In this document: in pieces, positions 53,916 through 62,517 of the stretch
Layout: each line of letters opens with the position of its first letter
Numbering within the stretch: the first letter of the stretch is position 1
From: Niastella caeni
GTDB lineage: Bacteria; Bacteroidota; Bacteroidia; Chitinophagales; Chitinophagaceae
Direction: 5' to 3'
Assembly: GCF_004834005.1 (NCBI RefSeq)
Contig: NZ_STFF01000014.1
Location: 62,001-126,000 of the forward strand
Length of the DNA: 64,000 nucleotides
Notes under the pieces: generated by a model
The model's database searches: none
What the model was told of the DNA's origin: nothing
The model's input: only the letters and a program-made list of their open reading frames with translations
Translations under genes and position numbers: made by a program

Positions 53916-55403
53916 ATGATGAAACGGTTGACTTTACTGAAATTTGCCATATTGGCCTGTATCGCCTGTAATATTGTGATTCCCGCAATCGGTCAGCCGG
54001 TTGCCAAACAAGACAAATTACTGCCGGGCAACAAAGAACCTGCCTGGATTAAGCAAACAGGCGCCCGTAAATTCCCTTCCTCCAAAAAGAAATTCTCCGT
54101 TGATCAGTTCGGGGCCATACCCGATGGACAAACGCTGTGCACGAAAGCCATCCAGGCTGCCATTGATGCCTGTGCCAAAGCGGGCGGTGGTATCGTGGTG
54201 TTTGCCCCCGGCAGCTATGTAACCGGTGCGCTTTTTTTGAAAAGCAATGTGCAGTTGCAGATCGATAAAGAGGTTGTGCTGCTCGGCAGCCAGGACTTTG
54301 CCGATTACCCCGAGATCAATACCCGTATTGCAGGTATTGAAACGCAATGGCCAGCGGCGCTCATTAACGTCATCAATCAAACCAATGCGGCCATCACCGG
54401 CAGTGGAACCATTGATGCCCGTGGTAAATTCTGCTGGGATAAATACTGGGCCATGCGCAAGGAATATGAGCCCAAAGGCTTGCGCTGGATTGTTGATTAC
54501 GATTCCAAACGCGTACGCACCATTCTCGTACAAAATGCAACAGATATTTCTATTAAAGGAATTACTATTAAGAATGCCGGCTTCTGGACAGTGCAATTGC
54601 TGTATTCATCGCATCTTACCGTGGATGGAATTGTTATTCGCAACAATGAAGATGGAAAAGGTCCGAGTACCGATGGGGTAGATGTAGATTCTTCTTCATG
54701 GGTGCTGATCGAGAACTGTGACATCGATTGCAATGATGACGATTTCTGTTTAAAAGCCGGCCGCGATTGGGATGGACTACGGGTGAACAAGCCGACAGAG
54801 TATGTGGTAATTCGCAATTGTTTGGCCCGTAAAGGGAGCGGCTTATTAACCCTGGGTAGCGAAACTTCGGGCGGCATTCGCCACGTGTATGCTTATAATT
54901 TATATGGTAAAGGCACCAGTAATGGATTACTTATAAAGTCGGCTACCACCCGGGGAGGAACCATAGAAGATATACATTTCCGCAACATACAAATGGATAG
55001 TGTAGGCACCGCCTTCTCATTTACCATGAACTGGAACCCTGCCTACAGTTATTCTTCTTTACCGGCAGGATACAACTATGATTCATTACCGAAGCACTGG
55101 AAAGTATTGCTTACCAAAGTAGAACCGGTTGAAAAAGGCATTCCACATTTCAGGCAGGTATATATCTCTGATATAAAAGCAGTGGGGGTGAAAAGGGTGG
55201 TAACTGCAACAGGATTAAAAGAATCTTTGTTACAGGATTTCCATTTTAACAATGTGCAGGTGCAGGGAAATACAGCAGGTTCGGTAAATTATGGCGGCGG
55301 CTGGGTCTTTAAAAATGTATCTATAAAAGGCGCGGATGGTGAGAAACTGCTGGTGAATAATTCGAATGGCATGCAACTGGAAGAAATGAAGAATGAAAAG
55401 TAA
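53916..55403 (+). CDS. GH28 polygalacturonase-type glycoside hydrolase
   Basis: 495 residues, signal peptide about 1-25. Right-handed parallel beta-helix: it starts FSVDQFGAIPDGQTLCTKAI, then STDGVDVDSSS, CNDDDFCLKAG (catalytic Asp pair) and SGGIRHVYAYN (catalytic His). It hydrolyses galacturonide bonds in homogalacturonan or rhamnogalacturonan. ATG 53916 or 53919 are both possible. The last five codons and TAA (residues KNEK, 55388-55403) read through an AATGAAGAATGAAAAG repeat arm. It precedes the PL11 gene by 138 bp. Confidence 0.92.
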   Translation: MMKRLTLLKFAILACIACNIVIPAIGQPVAKQDKLLPGNKEPAWIKQTGARKFPSSKKKFSVDQFGAIPDGQTLCTKAIQAAIDACAKAGGGIVVFAPGSYVTGALFLKSNVQLQIDKEVVLLGSQDFADYPEINTRIAGIETQWPAALINVINQTNAAITGSGTIDARGKFCWDKYWAMRKEYEPKGLRWIVDYDSKRVRTILVQNATDISIKGITIKNAGFWTVQLLYSSHLTVDGIVIRNNEDGKGPSTDGVDVDSSSWVLIENCDIDCNDDDFCLKAGRDWDGLRVNKPTEYVVIRNCLARKGSGLLTLGSETSGGIRHVYAYNLYGKGTSNGLLIKSATTRGGTIEDIHFRNIQMDSVGTAFSFTMNWNPAYSYSSLPAGYNYDSLPKHWKVLLTKVEPVEKGIPHFRQVYISDIKAVGVKRVVTATGLKESLLQDFHFNNVQVQGNTAGSVNYGGGWVFKNVSIKGADGEKLLVNNSNGMQLEEMKNEK

Positions 55404-55540
55404 GGAATGAAAAATGAAAAAGTGAAGCCTGCGCAACGGCCAGGAGATAAATGCAGGGTCCACAATTGGGATATTTGAAAAATTGCGGCCATGTGGAACG
55501 AGTGAACCACAAACCATAAACTACAAACCATAAACTGAAA
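55387..55540. repeat. two adjacent lone repeat arms between GH28 and PL11
   Basis: First arm (55387-55428): a tandem of AATGAAGAATGAAAAG and GGAATGAAAAATGAAAAAG, including the GH28 stop. Second arm (55503-55540): GAACCACAAACCATAAAC and TACAAACCATAAACTG. Each lacks its complementary partner, as if one half of each of two elements had been lost. The PL11 ATG follows 1 bp after. Confidence 0.65.
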
Positions 55541-55541
55541 G

Positions 55542-57425
55542 ATGCTTCGCCCATATAAAATATTATTTCTCCTGCTATTAATGTTGCCAATAGCCACTTT
55601 TTCTCAACGGCAAATGGAATTTCTCAACAGGGGTATTGTTGCTTCGCCCGATGGAAAAGGAAATATGTTTGTGAGTTGGCGATTGCTGGCGACAGATAAA
55701 GAAAATATTGCCTTTAATTTATACCGTTCGGCCAATAATGCCAAAGCTGTTAAATTAAATACAACGCCCATCACTGCAGTTACTTCATGGCTCGATGAAA
55801 AAACAGATTCTACTCAATCATATACATACCAGGTTGCAGCCATAGTAAATGGCAAAGAAATTACAGATGCCCGCATCTGTACAGTGAAGGCCGCTGCACC
55901 AGGTTATATTTCCATTCCTTTAAGAACGCCGGCAGGTTATACGCCCAATGATGCCAGCGTAGGCGACCTGGATGGCGATGGTACATACGAGATCATCTTA
56001 CACCAGGCAGGCAAGGGCCATGATAATTCACATCATGGTATAACCGATCCGCCCGTCTTCCAGGCGTATACATTAGATGGTACTTTCCTGTGGCAGATAA
56101 ACCTTGGTAAAAACATTCGCGAGGGCGCGCATTATACCCAGTTCATGGTGTATGACCTCGATGGCGATGGTAAAGCCGAAATAGCTATGAAAACGGCGGA
56201 TGGCACCATCGATGGACAGGGAAAAGTAATAGGTGATTCCACAAAAGATTATCGCAATAAACAGGGCCGCATTTTAGAAGGCCCTGAATTTCTGACCATA
56301 TTTGATGGTCAAACGGGTGCTGCTGTGTTCACTACTGAATATGTTCCCTTACGTGGCCGTATAAACGGTTGGGGAATTGGAAGGACCGATAATTATGGCA
56401 ACCGTGTCGACAGGTTCCTGGCTTGCGTTGCTTACCTCGATGGCGTACATCCCAGTTTGGTGATGTGCCGCGGATATTATGGTCGCAGTGTGCTGGCCGC
56501 CTGGGACTATAAAGACAAAAAACTAACCCAACGCTGGGTGTTTGATACAGAAAAAGGCTATCCTGCCTTTGCCGGGCAGGGCAATCATAATTTATCGGTA
56601 TCAGATGTTGATGGCGATGGCAGAGATGAAATTGTATACGGACAAATGACTGTTGATGATAATGGCAAAGGATTGTATACTACTGGCATTGGTCATGCCG
56701 ATGCACTGCATGTATCTGACCTCGATCCTGAACGACCCGGACTGGAAGTGTTTGGTACGCAGGAGCGTTTTGGTGATGCCGGCGCTAATTTCCGGGATGC
56801 CAAAACAGGCGACGTGATCTGGAAGAAGCCATCTATTGCGGCCGGTGAAGATGGCGAAGGCCCTGGCCGTGCGCTGGCGTTGGATATAGATCCCCGTTAT
56901 AAAGGGTATGAATGTTGGGTAGCAGGCGCGGGCATTACCGGCTTGTTCGATTGCAAGGGAAATCAGATCGCTGAAAAAACGCCTGCATGTAATATGGGGA
57001 TTTTCTGGGATGGCGATGTGTTGAGTGAGATCCTCTCCGGTTCATTCGTTGGTAAATGGGATTATGCAACCAGCAGTACCCGTAAAATGTTTGATGCAAG
57101 AGATTTTGATTGTATGCATAACAATGGCACCAAGGCCAATCCTTGCTTGTCTGCTGATATATTGGGCGACTGGCGCGAAGAAATTATTTATCGTACCAGA
57201 GATAATCAGCAGCTCCGCATTTTTACAACCACTATTCCCACTACGTATAAGTTTTATACCTTAATGCAGGATCCGCAATACCGGCTCAGCATTGTATGGC
57301 AGAATGTTGCTTATAATCAACCGCCGCATACAGGTTTTTATATGGGCGAGGGAATGAACCCTCCGCCTCATCCGTCAATCACTATCATTGAACCCCGTAA
57401 TAACGACAATGCAAAAAATAAATAG
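55542..57425 (+). CDS. rhamnogalacturonan lyase (PL11)
   Basis: 627 residues, signal peptide (ILFLLLLMLPIATFSQR). Eight-bladed propeller of family PL11: EFLNRGIVASPDGKGNMFVS, VGDLDGDGTYEIILHQAGKG, VYDLDGDGKAEIAMKTADGT, AGEDGEGPGRALALDIDP and SADILGDWREEIIYRTRDN. The DxDGDG segments bind calcium, as in known PL11 enzymes. It cleaves the rhamnose-galacturonate bond of the RG-I backbone by elimination, producing the unsaturated ends removed by GH105. The stop (57423-57425) is 1 bp from the next ATG, giving tight coupling. Confidence 0.95.
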   Translation: MLRPYKILFLLLLMLPIATFSQRQMEFLNRGIVASPDGKGNMFVSWRLLATDKENIAFNLYRSANNAKAVKLNTTPITAVTSWLDEKTDSTQSYTYQVAAIVNGKEITDARICTVKAAAPGYISIPLRTPAGYTPNDASVGDLDGDGTYEIILHQAGKGHDNSHHGITDPPVFQAYTLDGTFLWQINLGKNIREGAHYTQFMVYDLDGDGKAEIAMKTADGTIDGQGKVIGDSTKDYRNKQGRILEGPEFLTIFDGQTGAAVFTTEYVPLRGRINGWGIGRTDNYGNRVDRFLACVAYLDGVHPSLVMCRGYYGRSVLAAWDYKDKKLTQRWVFDTEKGYPAFAGQGNHNLSVSDVDGDGRDEIVYGQMTVDDNGKGLYTTGIGHADALHVSDLDPERPGLEVFGTQERFGDAGANFRDAKTGDVIWKKPSIAAGEDGEGPGRALALDIDPRYKGYECWVAGAGITGLFDCKGNQIAEKTPACNMGIFWDGDVLSEILSGSFVGKWDYATSSTRKMFDARDFDCMHNNGTKANPCLSADILGDWREEIIYRTRDNQQLRIFTTTIPTTYKFYTLMQDPQYRLSIVWQNVAYNQPPHTGFYMGEGMNPPPHPSITIIEPRNNDNAKNK

Positions 57426-57426
57426 C

Positions 57427-58227
57427 ATGGCTACCAACAATAAGCGCAGGAAATTGATCCGTTCATTCGTCACCGGCGGATTGCTCGTTCTTTTAACTTC
57501 TTTTATTTTATTGACAGCACCCAGGCCAACCTTATACATTATTGGCGACTCCACCGTGAAGAATGGTGATGGGAGAGGTGGAAAAGATATGTGGGGTTGG
57601 GGAAGCTTTATGGCCGATCGTTTTGATACCACCCGCATCCAGGTGCAAAACCATGCTATCGGTGGCCGAAGCAGTCGCACCTTTATTACAGAAGGCCGTT
57701 GGGACCGCATTCTGGAGCAATTGAAACCCGGCGACTTTGTGATCATGCAGTTTGGGCACAATGATGCGGGGCCGCTCGATGATACTGCGCGGGCAAGAGG
57801 CACCATAAAAGGAATTGGTGAAGACAGCACTGCTATTTATAATCCAATTCGTAAAGTGAATGAGGTAGTGCATACCTACGGCTGGTATATGCGAAAATAT
57901 ATAAATGAGGCAAAAGCCAAAGGGGCTATTCCCATTGTATGTTCACCTGTGCCGAGGAATAATTTCAAGAATGGGAAAACAGAGCGGGCAAATGGCAGCT
58001 ATGGCAAGTGGGCCGGGGAAGTAGCCAAAGCAGGTGATGCGTTCTTCATTCCGTTAAACGATCTTATTGCCGATCAGTACGACGCGCTGGGCGCTGATTC
58101 GGTAAAGCATTTCTTCCCTGTAGATCATACCCATCCCAATAAAAACGGATCTACGTTGAATGCCGATCTGGTGGTAAAAGGGATCAAAGAATTGAAAAAA
58201 TGCGAGCTTAAAAAATTCCTGAAGTAA
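57427..58227 (+). CDS. rhamnogalacturonan acetylesterase (SGNH, CE12)
   Basis: About 266 residues from ATG 57427; in-frame ATGs at 57388 and 57409 overlap the PL11 gene. Signal-anchor (FVTGGLLVLLTSFILLTA), then block I YIIGDSTVKNGDG (nucleophile Ser), block II HAIGGRSSRTF, block III MQFGHNDAGPLD, block V VDHTHPNKNG. Deacetylates rhamnogalacturonan. Its stop overlaps the next ATG by 1 bp (TAATG). Together with PL11 and the GH2-like gene it forms a tightly packed trio without intervening repeats. Confidence 0.92.
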   Translation: MATNNKRRKLIRSFVTGGLLVLLTSFILLTAPRPTLYIIGDSTVKNGDGRGGKDMWGWGSFMADRFDTTRIQVQNHAIGGRSSRTFITEGRWDRILEQLKPGDFVIMQFGHNDAGPLDDTARARGTIKGIGEDSTAIYNPIRKVNEVVHTYGWYMRKYINEAKAKGAIPIVCSPVPRNNFKNGKTERANGSYGKWAGEVAKAGDAFFIPLNDLIADQYDALGADSVKHFFPVDHTHPNKNGSTLNADLVVKGIKELKKCELKKFLK

Positions 58228-61124
58228 TGCCGATAATACAAAAGCTTGCCTGTACACTGATTATAATCACAGCATGGGTAAATGCCGCTGTTGCGCAATC
58301 GGTTTCCCTGGCCGGCAAATGGCAGTTCCAGATCGACCGGAACGATGTGGGTATAAAGGAGCAGTGGTTCAATAAAAAGCTGGAAGATAATATTCAGCTA
58401 CCCGGTTCCATGCTCACCAATGGCAAAGGCGATGACGTGACTGTGCAAACAAAATGGACCGGCAGCATTTACGATAGTAGTTGGTTTTTCAATCCGCGCA
58501 TGGAGAAATACCGGCAACCCGGCAACCTGAAATTTCCTTTCTGGCTCACCCCGGCAAAGTATTATGTGGGAGCTGCCTGGTACCAGAAAGAAGTAACCAT
58601 TCCCGCCAACTGGGGGGGCAAACACATTGAGTTGTTCCTGGAACGATGCCATACCGAAACCACTGTTTGGATAGACGGGAAAGAAGCAGGAATGCAGAAC
58701 AGTCTCGTAGCGCCGCATGTATATGATCTTACAAAATTGTGTGATCCCGGGGATCATGTGATTACCATCCGGGTCGATAACCGCATTAAAGCGATCAATG
58801 TAGGTCCTGATTCGCATAGCTTAACCGATCATACCCAGGGTAACTGGAATGGTATCATTGGAAAAATAGCATTGAATGCAACACCGATGGTGCATATTGA
58901 AAATGTTCAGGTGTATCCTGATGTGCCCAACAACCAGGCGATAGTGGAAGTAAAAGTAAAGGGATATCAGGCTGGTAACGCTAAAGTAACGCTGACCGCT
59001 TTATGTTTTAACACGAAAAAGGTCCACCGCGTGCCCATCGTAACCGGAATAGTTCCATTGAATAAGGATACATCCACTTCGCAACAGTTTACGTTGCCCA
59101 TGACTGAATTTGTTCAATTATGGGATGAGTTCAATCCGGCTTTATATCAACTGAAGGTTTCCCTGCAAGCGCCCAATGGTGAGAAACACCAAAAAGTAGT
59201 GACGTTTGGAATGCGGTCATTCAAGATCGTTGGTACCGGCTTTACCATCAATGACCACCCGGTATTCTTACGTGGCACCGTTAATAATTGTGAGTTCCCG
59301 TTGACCGGTTTTCCGCCTATGGATGAAGCCGGCTGGATCCAACAGTTCAAAACGGCCAAAGCACATGGCCTGAACCATATGCGGTTCCATAGCTGGTGCC
59401 CGCCCGAAGCGGCATTCATCGCGGCTGATAAAACAGGGTTCTACCTGCAACCCGAAGGACCGGGTTGGGTGAACCATGGCACCTCATTAGGTGATGGCCG
59501 TCCGGTTGATAAGTACATGTATGATGAAACCAACCGCATGGCCAACTGGTATGGCAATTATGCTTCGTTCTGTATGGAAGCGCCCGGTGGTAATGAACCG
59601 GCAGGCCGCAACCAGGTAAAATTCCTCACTGATTTTATTCACTACTGGCAGTCGAAAGATAAGCGGCGCGTATATACCGGGGCGTCAGTGGGCAATAGCT
59701 GGCCCCTGGTGCCTGAAAACGAATATATGGTAAAGGCCGGTGCGCGTGGATTGAGTTGGGTGAACGCCCGTCCGGAAAGTGATTCGGACTATCATAACAC
59801 CGTTCAGAAATTCAATGTGCCCTACGTGGTGCATGAGATGGGACAGTGGTGCGCGTTCCCTGATTTTAACGAGATCACCCGGTTCAACGGTGTATATAAA
59901 GAAAAGAATTTCGAATTGTTCAGCGAATTGCTGGCCGACCACGGCATGTCTCACCAGGCAAAACAGTTTCTGATGGCCAGTGGCAAACTGCAGGTGCTGT
60001 GTTATAAGAATGAAATTGAAAAAGCCATGCGCACCAAAGGATTGGCCGGCTTTCAATTGCTGGGCTTGCAGGATTTTCCAGGTCAGGGTACGGCGTTAGT
60101 TGGGATGTTGAATGCCTTATGGCAAAATAAACCGTATGCAACGCCGCAGGAAATAAAGCGCTTTTGTAATGCGGTGGTGCCGCTTATTCGAACATCTGAA
60201 TTTGTTTACACCAGTAATCAACTATTGTCGGCGCAGATAGAGTTGTTCAATTATGGAAGCAGTGTATTGAAAGATGCATTGATCAACTGGGTGTTAAAAG
60301 ACAGCACAGGTAAAGTGATCACAAAAGGAAGGTTTGATAAGAAGGATTACGCAATAGGAAACTGCGTGCCGGTTGGCAGTATTGCTTATCCATTATCAGG
60401 AATAAAAACGCCTATGCGCCTGAACCTGGATATATCTATAGCCGGTACCTCTTACGGCAATGACTGGAATATTTGGGTATTCCCGCCTGCTGTACCGGAA
60501 ATCGCGACCAGCAGCGAAGTATATTATTGCGATACGCTGGATGAAAAAGCGGCTTCTCTGTTGCAAAGCGGTGGTACGGTGTTTTTACAGGCCGCGGGAA
60601 AGATCGTAAAAGGAAAAGAAATTGTAAATTACTTTACTCCTGTATTCTGGAATACCAGTTGGTTCAAAATGCGCCCGCCCCATACCTTAGGTGTTTTATG
60701 TGATCCCAACCATCCGGCCTTTGCTGATTTTCCCGCAACCTACCATAGCGATCTGCAATGGTGGGATGTAGTGAATAAAGCACAGGTCATGCACCTGGAA
60801 GATTTCCCGAAAGAGTTCAAGCCGGTTTTACAGCCGATCGATACCTGGTTTTTAAACCGCAAGCTTGCGTTGTTACTGGAAGCCAGAGTGGGGAAGGGCA
60901 AACTGTTATTGTGCAGTGTTGATCTGAAGAACGATCTGGCCAACCGCCCCGCTGCGCGGCAATTGTTGTTCAGTTTACAGCGCTATTTACAATCCAAATC
61001 GTTTGATCCAAAAGCAACGATCGAATTGTCGGCTGTACAGGCCCTGTTCACGCAGCCCTCCCGTGAAACCTGGGATGGGCATACGAAAGACAGTCCGGAT
61101 GAGCTGAAGCCGAAATTGAATTAA
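58227..61124 (+). CDS. GH2-like glycoside hydrolase (beta-galactosidase/glucuronidase superfamily)
   Basis: 965 residues, signal peptide (LACTLIIITAWVNAAVAQ). Sugar-binding jelly roll (SLAGKWQFQIDRNDVG ... WYQKEVTIPANWGGKHIEL), Ig-like domain, then a TIM barrel with FLRGTVNNCEFPLTG and MRFHSWCPPEAA. Candidate acid/base is Glu457 in APGGNEPAG and candidate nucleophile Glu537 in VVHEMGQWCAF. C-terminal about 250 residues are extra beta domains. Likely releases galactose, arabinose or glucuronate from RG-I side chains; the exact sugar is unknown. Translationally coupled to the acetylesterase gene. Confidence 0.85.
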   Translation: MPIIQKLACTLIIITAWVNAAVAQSVSLAGKWQFQIDRNDVGIKEQWFNKKLEDNIQLPGSMLTNGKGDDVTVQTKWTGSIYDSSWFFNPRMEKYRQPGNLKFPFWLTPAKYYVGAAWYQKEVTIPANWGGKHIELFLERCHTETTVWIDGKEAGMQNSLVAPHVYDLTKLCDPGDHVITIRVDNRIKAINVGPDSHSLTDHTQGNWNGIIGKIALNATPMVHIENVQVYPDVPNNQAIVEVKVKGYQAGNAKVTLTALCFNTKKVHRVPIVTGIVPLNKDTSTSQQFTLPMTEFVQLWDEFNPALYQLKVSLQAPNGEKHQKVVTFGMRSFKIVGTGFTINDHPVFLRGTVNNCEFPLTGFPPMDEAGWIQQFKTAKAHGLNHMRFHSWCPPEAAFIAADKTGFYLQPEGPGWVNHGTSLGDGRPVDKYMYDETNRMANWYGNYASFCMEAPGGNEPAGRNQVKFLTDFIHYWQSKDKRRVYTGASVGNSWPLVPENEYMVKAGARGLSWVNARPESDSDYHNTVQKFNVPYVVHEMGQWCAFPDFNEITRFNGVYKEKNFELFSELLADHGMSHQAKQFLMASGKLQVLCYKNEIEKAMRTKGLAGFQLLGLQDFPGQGTALVGMLNALWQNKPYATPQEIKRFCNAVVPLIRTSEFVYTSNQLLSAQIELFNYGSSVLKDALINWVLKDSTGKVITKGRFDKKDYAIGNCVPVGSIAYPLSGIKTPMRLNLDISIAGTSYGNDWNIWVFPPAVPEIATSSEVYYCDTLDEKAASLLQSGGTVFLQAAGKIVKGKEIVNYFTPVFWNTSWFKMRPPHTLGVLCDPNHPAFADFPATYHSDLQWWDVVNKAQVMHLEDFPKEFKPVLQPIDTWFLNRKLALLLEARVGKGKLLLCSVDLKNDLANRPAARQLLFSLQRYLQSKSFDPKATIELSAVQALFTQPSRETWDGHTKDSPDELKPKLN

Positions 61125-61250
61125 TCCTTCGACTCCGCTCAGGACTCGACTCCGCTCAGGACTCGACTCCGCTCAGGAATCGACTCCACTCAGGACTCGA
61201 CTCCGCCCAGGACTCGTTTTCACAACCCTGAGCGTAGCCGAAGTGTCGAA
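61125..61250. repeat. 17-bp tandem repeat with inverted closing arm
   Basis: Five direct copies of CGACTCCGCTCAGGACT start at 61130, 61147, 61164, 61181 and 61198 with one to two changes each. A single inverted copy, CCTGAGCGTAGCCGAAG (61227-61243), can pair with any of them (best with 61127-61143). The element begins directly after the GH2-like stop codon (61122-61124). 17 bp is not a multiple of 3. Confidence 0.9.
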
Positions 61251-61288
61251 ACGCTGCATTAAATAAGTAATTCGCTAATCAGGTAATT

Positions 61289-62431
61289 ATGTCATATAAA
61301 ATGAAATTGTTGTTAGCTGGTGCATTGATGTTGGCGACTGCGTTACAGGCGCAAAAAGCGCCTTCAAAGAAAAGCGTATTGAAAGTAATGCGGTTGACCA
61401 ACCAGTATTTCATGAACAAATGGCCTGACCCCGGAAAAAGCATTATCACCAATAGAGAACGGCCCAGTAACATCTGGACCCGCGCCGTGTATTACGAAGG
61501 GTTGATGGCCTTGTATGCTATTGATAAGAAGAAGGAATACCTTGATTATGCCATTGACTGGGGCACAAAGCATAAATGGGGCCTGCGCGATGGTATTCAA
61601 ACCCGTAATGCAGATAACCAGTGCTGTGGTCAAACTTACATTGACCTGTACCTGATGGATAAAAAAGAAGAACGCATCAAAGACATAAAAGCGTCTATTG
61701 ATTTAATGAAAGGTACAGAGAAAGTGGATGACTGGAACTGGATCGATGCTTTGCAAATGGCTATGCCGGTATTTGTACGCCTGGGAGTAATTTATAATGA
61801 TACCAGCTATTTCAGCCGTATGTATGAAATGTATGCGTTCAGCAAATACAAACATGGCGAGAAGGGGTTGTACAATACCGCCGAAAAGCTGTGGTGGCGC
61901 GATAAGGATTTCGATCCGCCTTATAAAGAGCCGAACGGCGGTAATTGTTACTGGAGCCGGGGTAATGGTTGGGTAGTGGCGGCGTTGGTGCGCACTATGG
62001 AGATGCTGCCAAAAACAGATCCTCACTATAATGAATATTTGCAGGATTATAAAGACATGCTGAACGCCCTGATCCCATTGCAACGCACCGATGGTTTCTG
62101 GAATGCGAGCCTGGCCGATTCAACCAATTATGGGGGCAAGGAATTGACCGGCACCGCGCTGTTCGTGTATGGTATGGCCTGGGGCATTAATAATAATGTA
62201 ATCGATGCAGCTACCTATAAACCCATTATGCTGAAAGCATGGGATGCCATGATGAAGGATTGCATTCACGCCAATGGTATGCTGGGCTATGTGCAGGGAA
62301 CAGGTAAAGAGCCAAAGGATGGCCAACCGGTTACCTATGATAAGATCCCCGATTTTGAAGATTACGGACTGGGCTGTTTTTTATTGGCAGGCAGTGAGGT
62401 GTATAAATTGAAGAACAAGGAACGGTATTAA
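61289..62431 (+). CDS. GH105 unsaturated rhamnogalacturonyl hydrolase (second copy type)
   Basis: 380 residues, signal peptide (LLLAGALMLATALQAQ); ATG 61289 or 61301. Compact GH105 barrel: RPSNIWTRAVYYEGLMALYA, TRNADNQCCGQTYIDLYLM (catalytic Asp region), DDWNWIDALQMAMPVFVRLG, NCYWSRGNGWVVAALVRTM and QRTDGFWNASLADS. It differs clearly from the 448-residue GH105 at 43693, so the two are probably not a recent duplication and may prefer different oligomer lengths. Followed by a lone repeat arm and the GH31 gene. Confidence 0.92.
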   Translation: MSYKMKLLLAGALMLATALQAQKAPSKKSVLKVMRLTNQYFMNKWPDPGKSIITNRERPSNIWTRAVYYEGLMALYAIDKKKEYLDYAIDWGTKHKWGLRDGIQTRNADNQCCGQTYIDLYLMDKKEERIKDIKASIDLMKGTEKVDDWNWIDALQMAMPVFVRLGVIYNDTSYFSRMYEMYAFSKYKHGEKGLYNTAEKLWWRDKDFDPPYKEPNGGNCYWSRGNGWVVAALVRTMEMLPKTDPHYNEYLQDYKDMLNALIPLQRTDGFWNASLADSTNYGGKELTGTALFVYGMAWGINNNVIDAATYKPIMLKAWDAMMKDCIHANGMLGYVQGTGKEPKDGQPVTYDKIPDFEDYGLGCFLLAGSEVYKLKNKERY

Positions 62432-62477
62432 ACAGTGAACTTTTGAACTATGCATATAGTCAACGATCACGCATAAA

Positions 62478-62511
62478 AAACCAGAAACAATAAACTATAA
62501 ACCAGAAACCA
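62478..62511. repeat. lone repeat arm, AAACCAGAAACAATAAAC type
   Basis: Tandem of AAACCAGAAACAATAAAC and TATAAACCAGAAACCAAG, the right-arm vocabulary of the 34703-34870 family, with no left arm. It ends 6 bp before the GH31 ATG. Confidence 0.55.
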
Positions 62512-62517
62512 AGTTGC

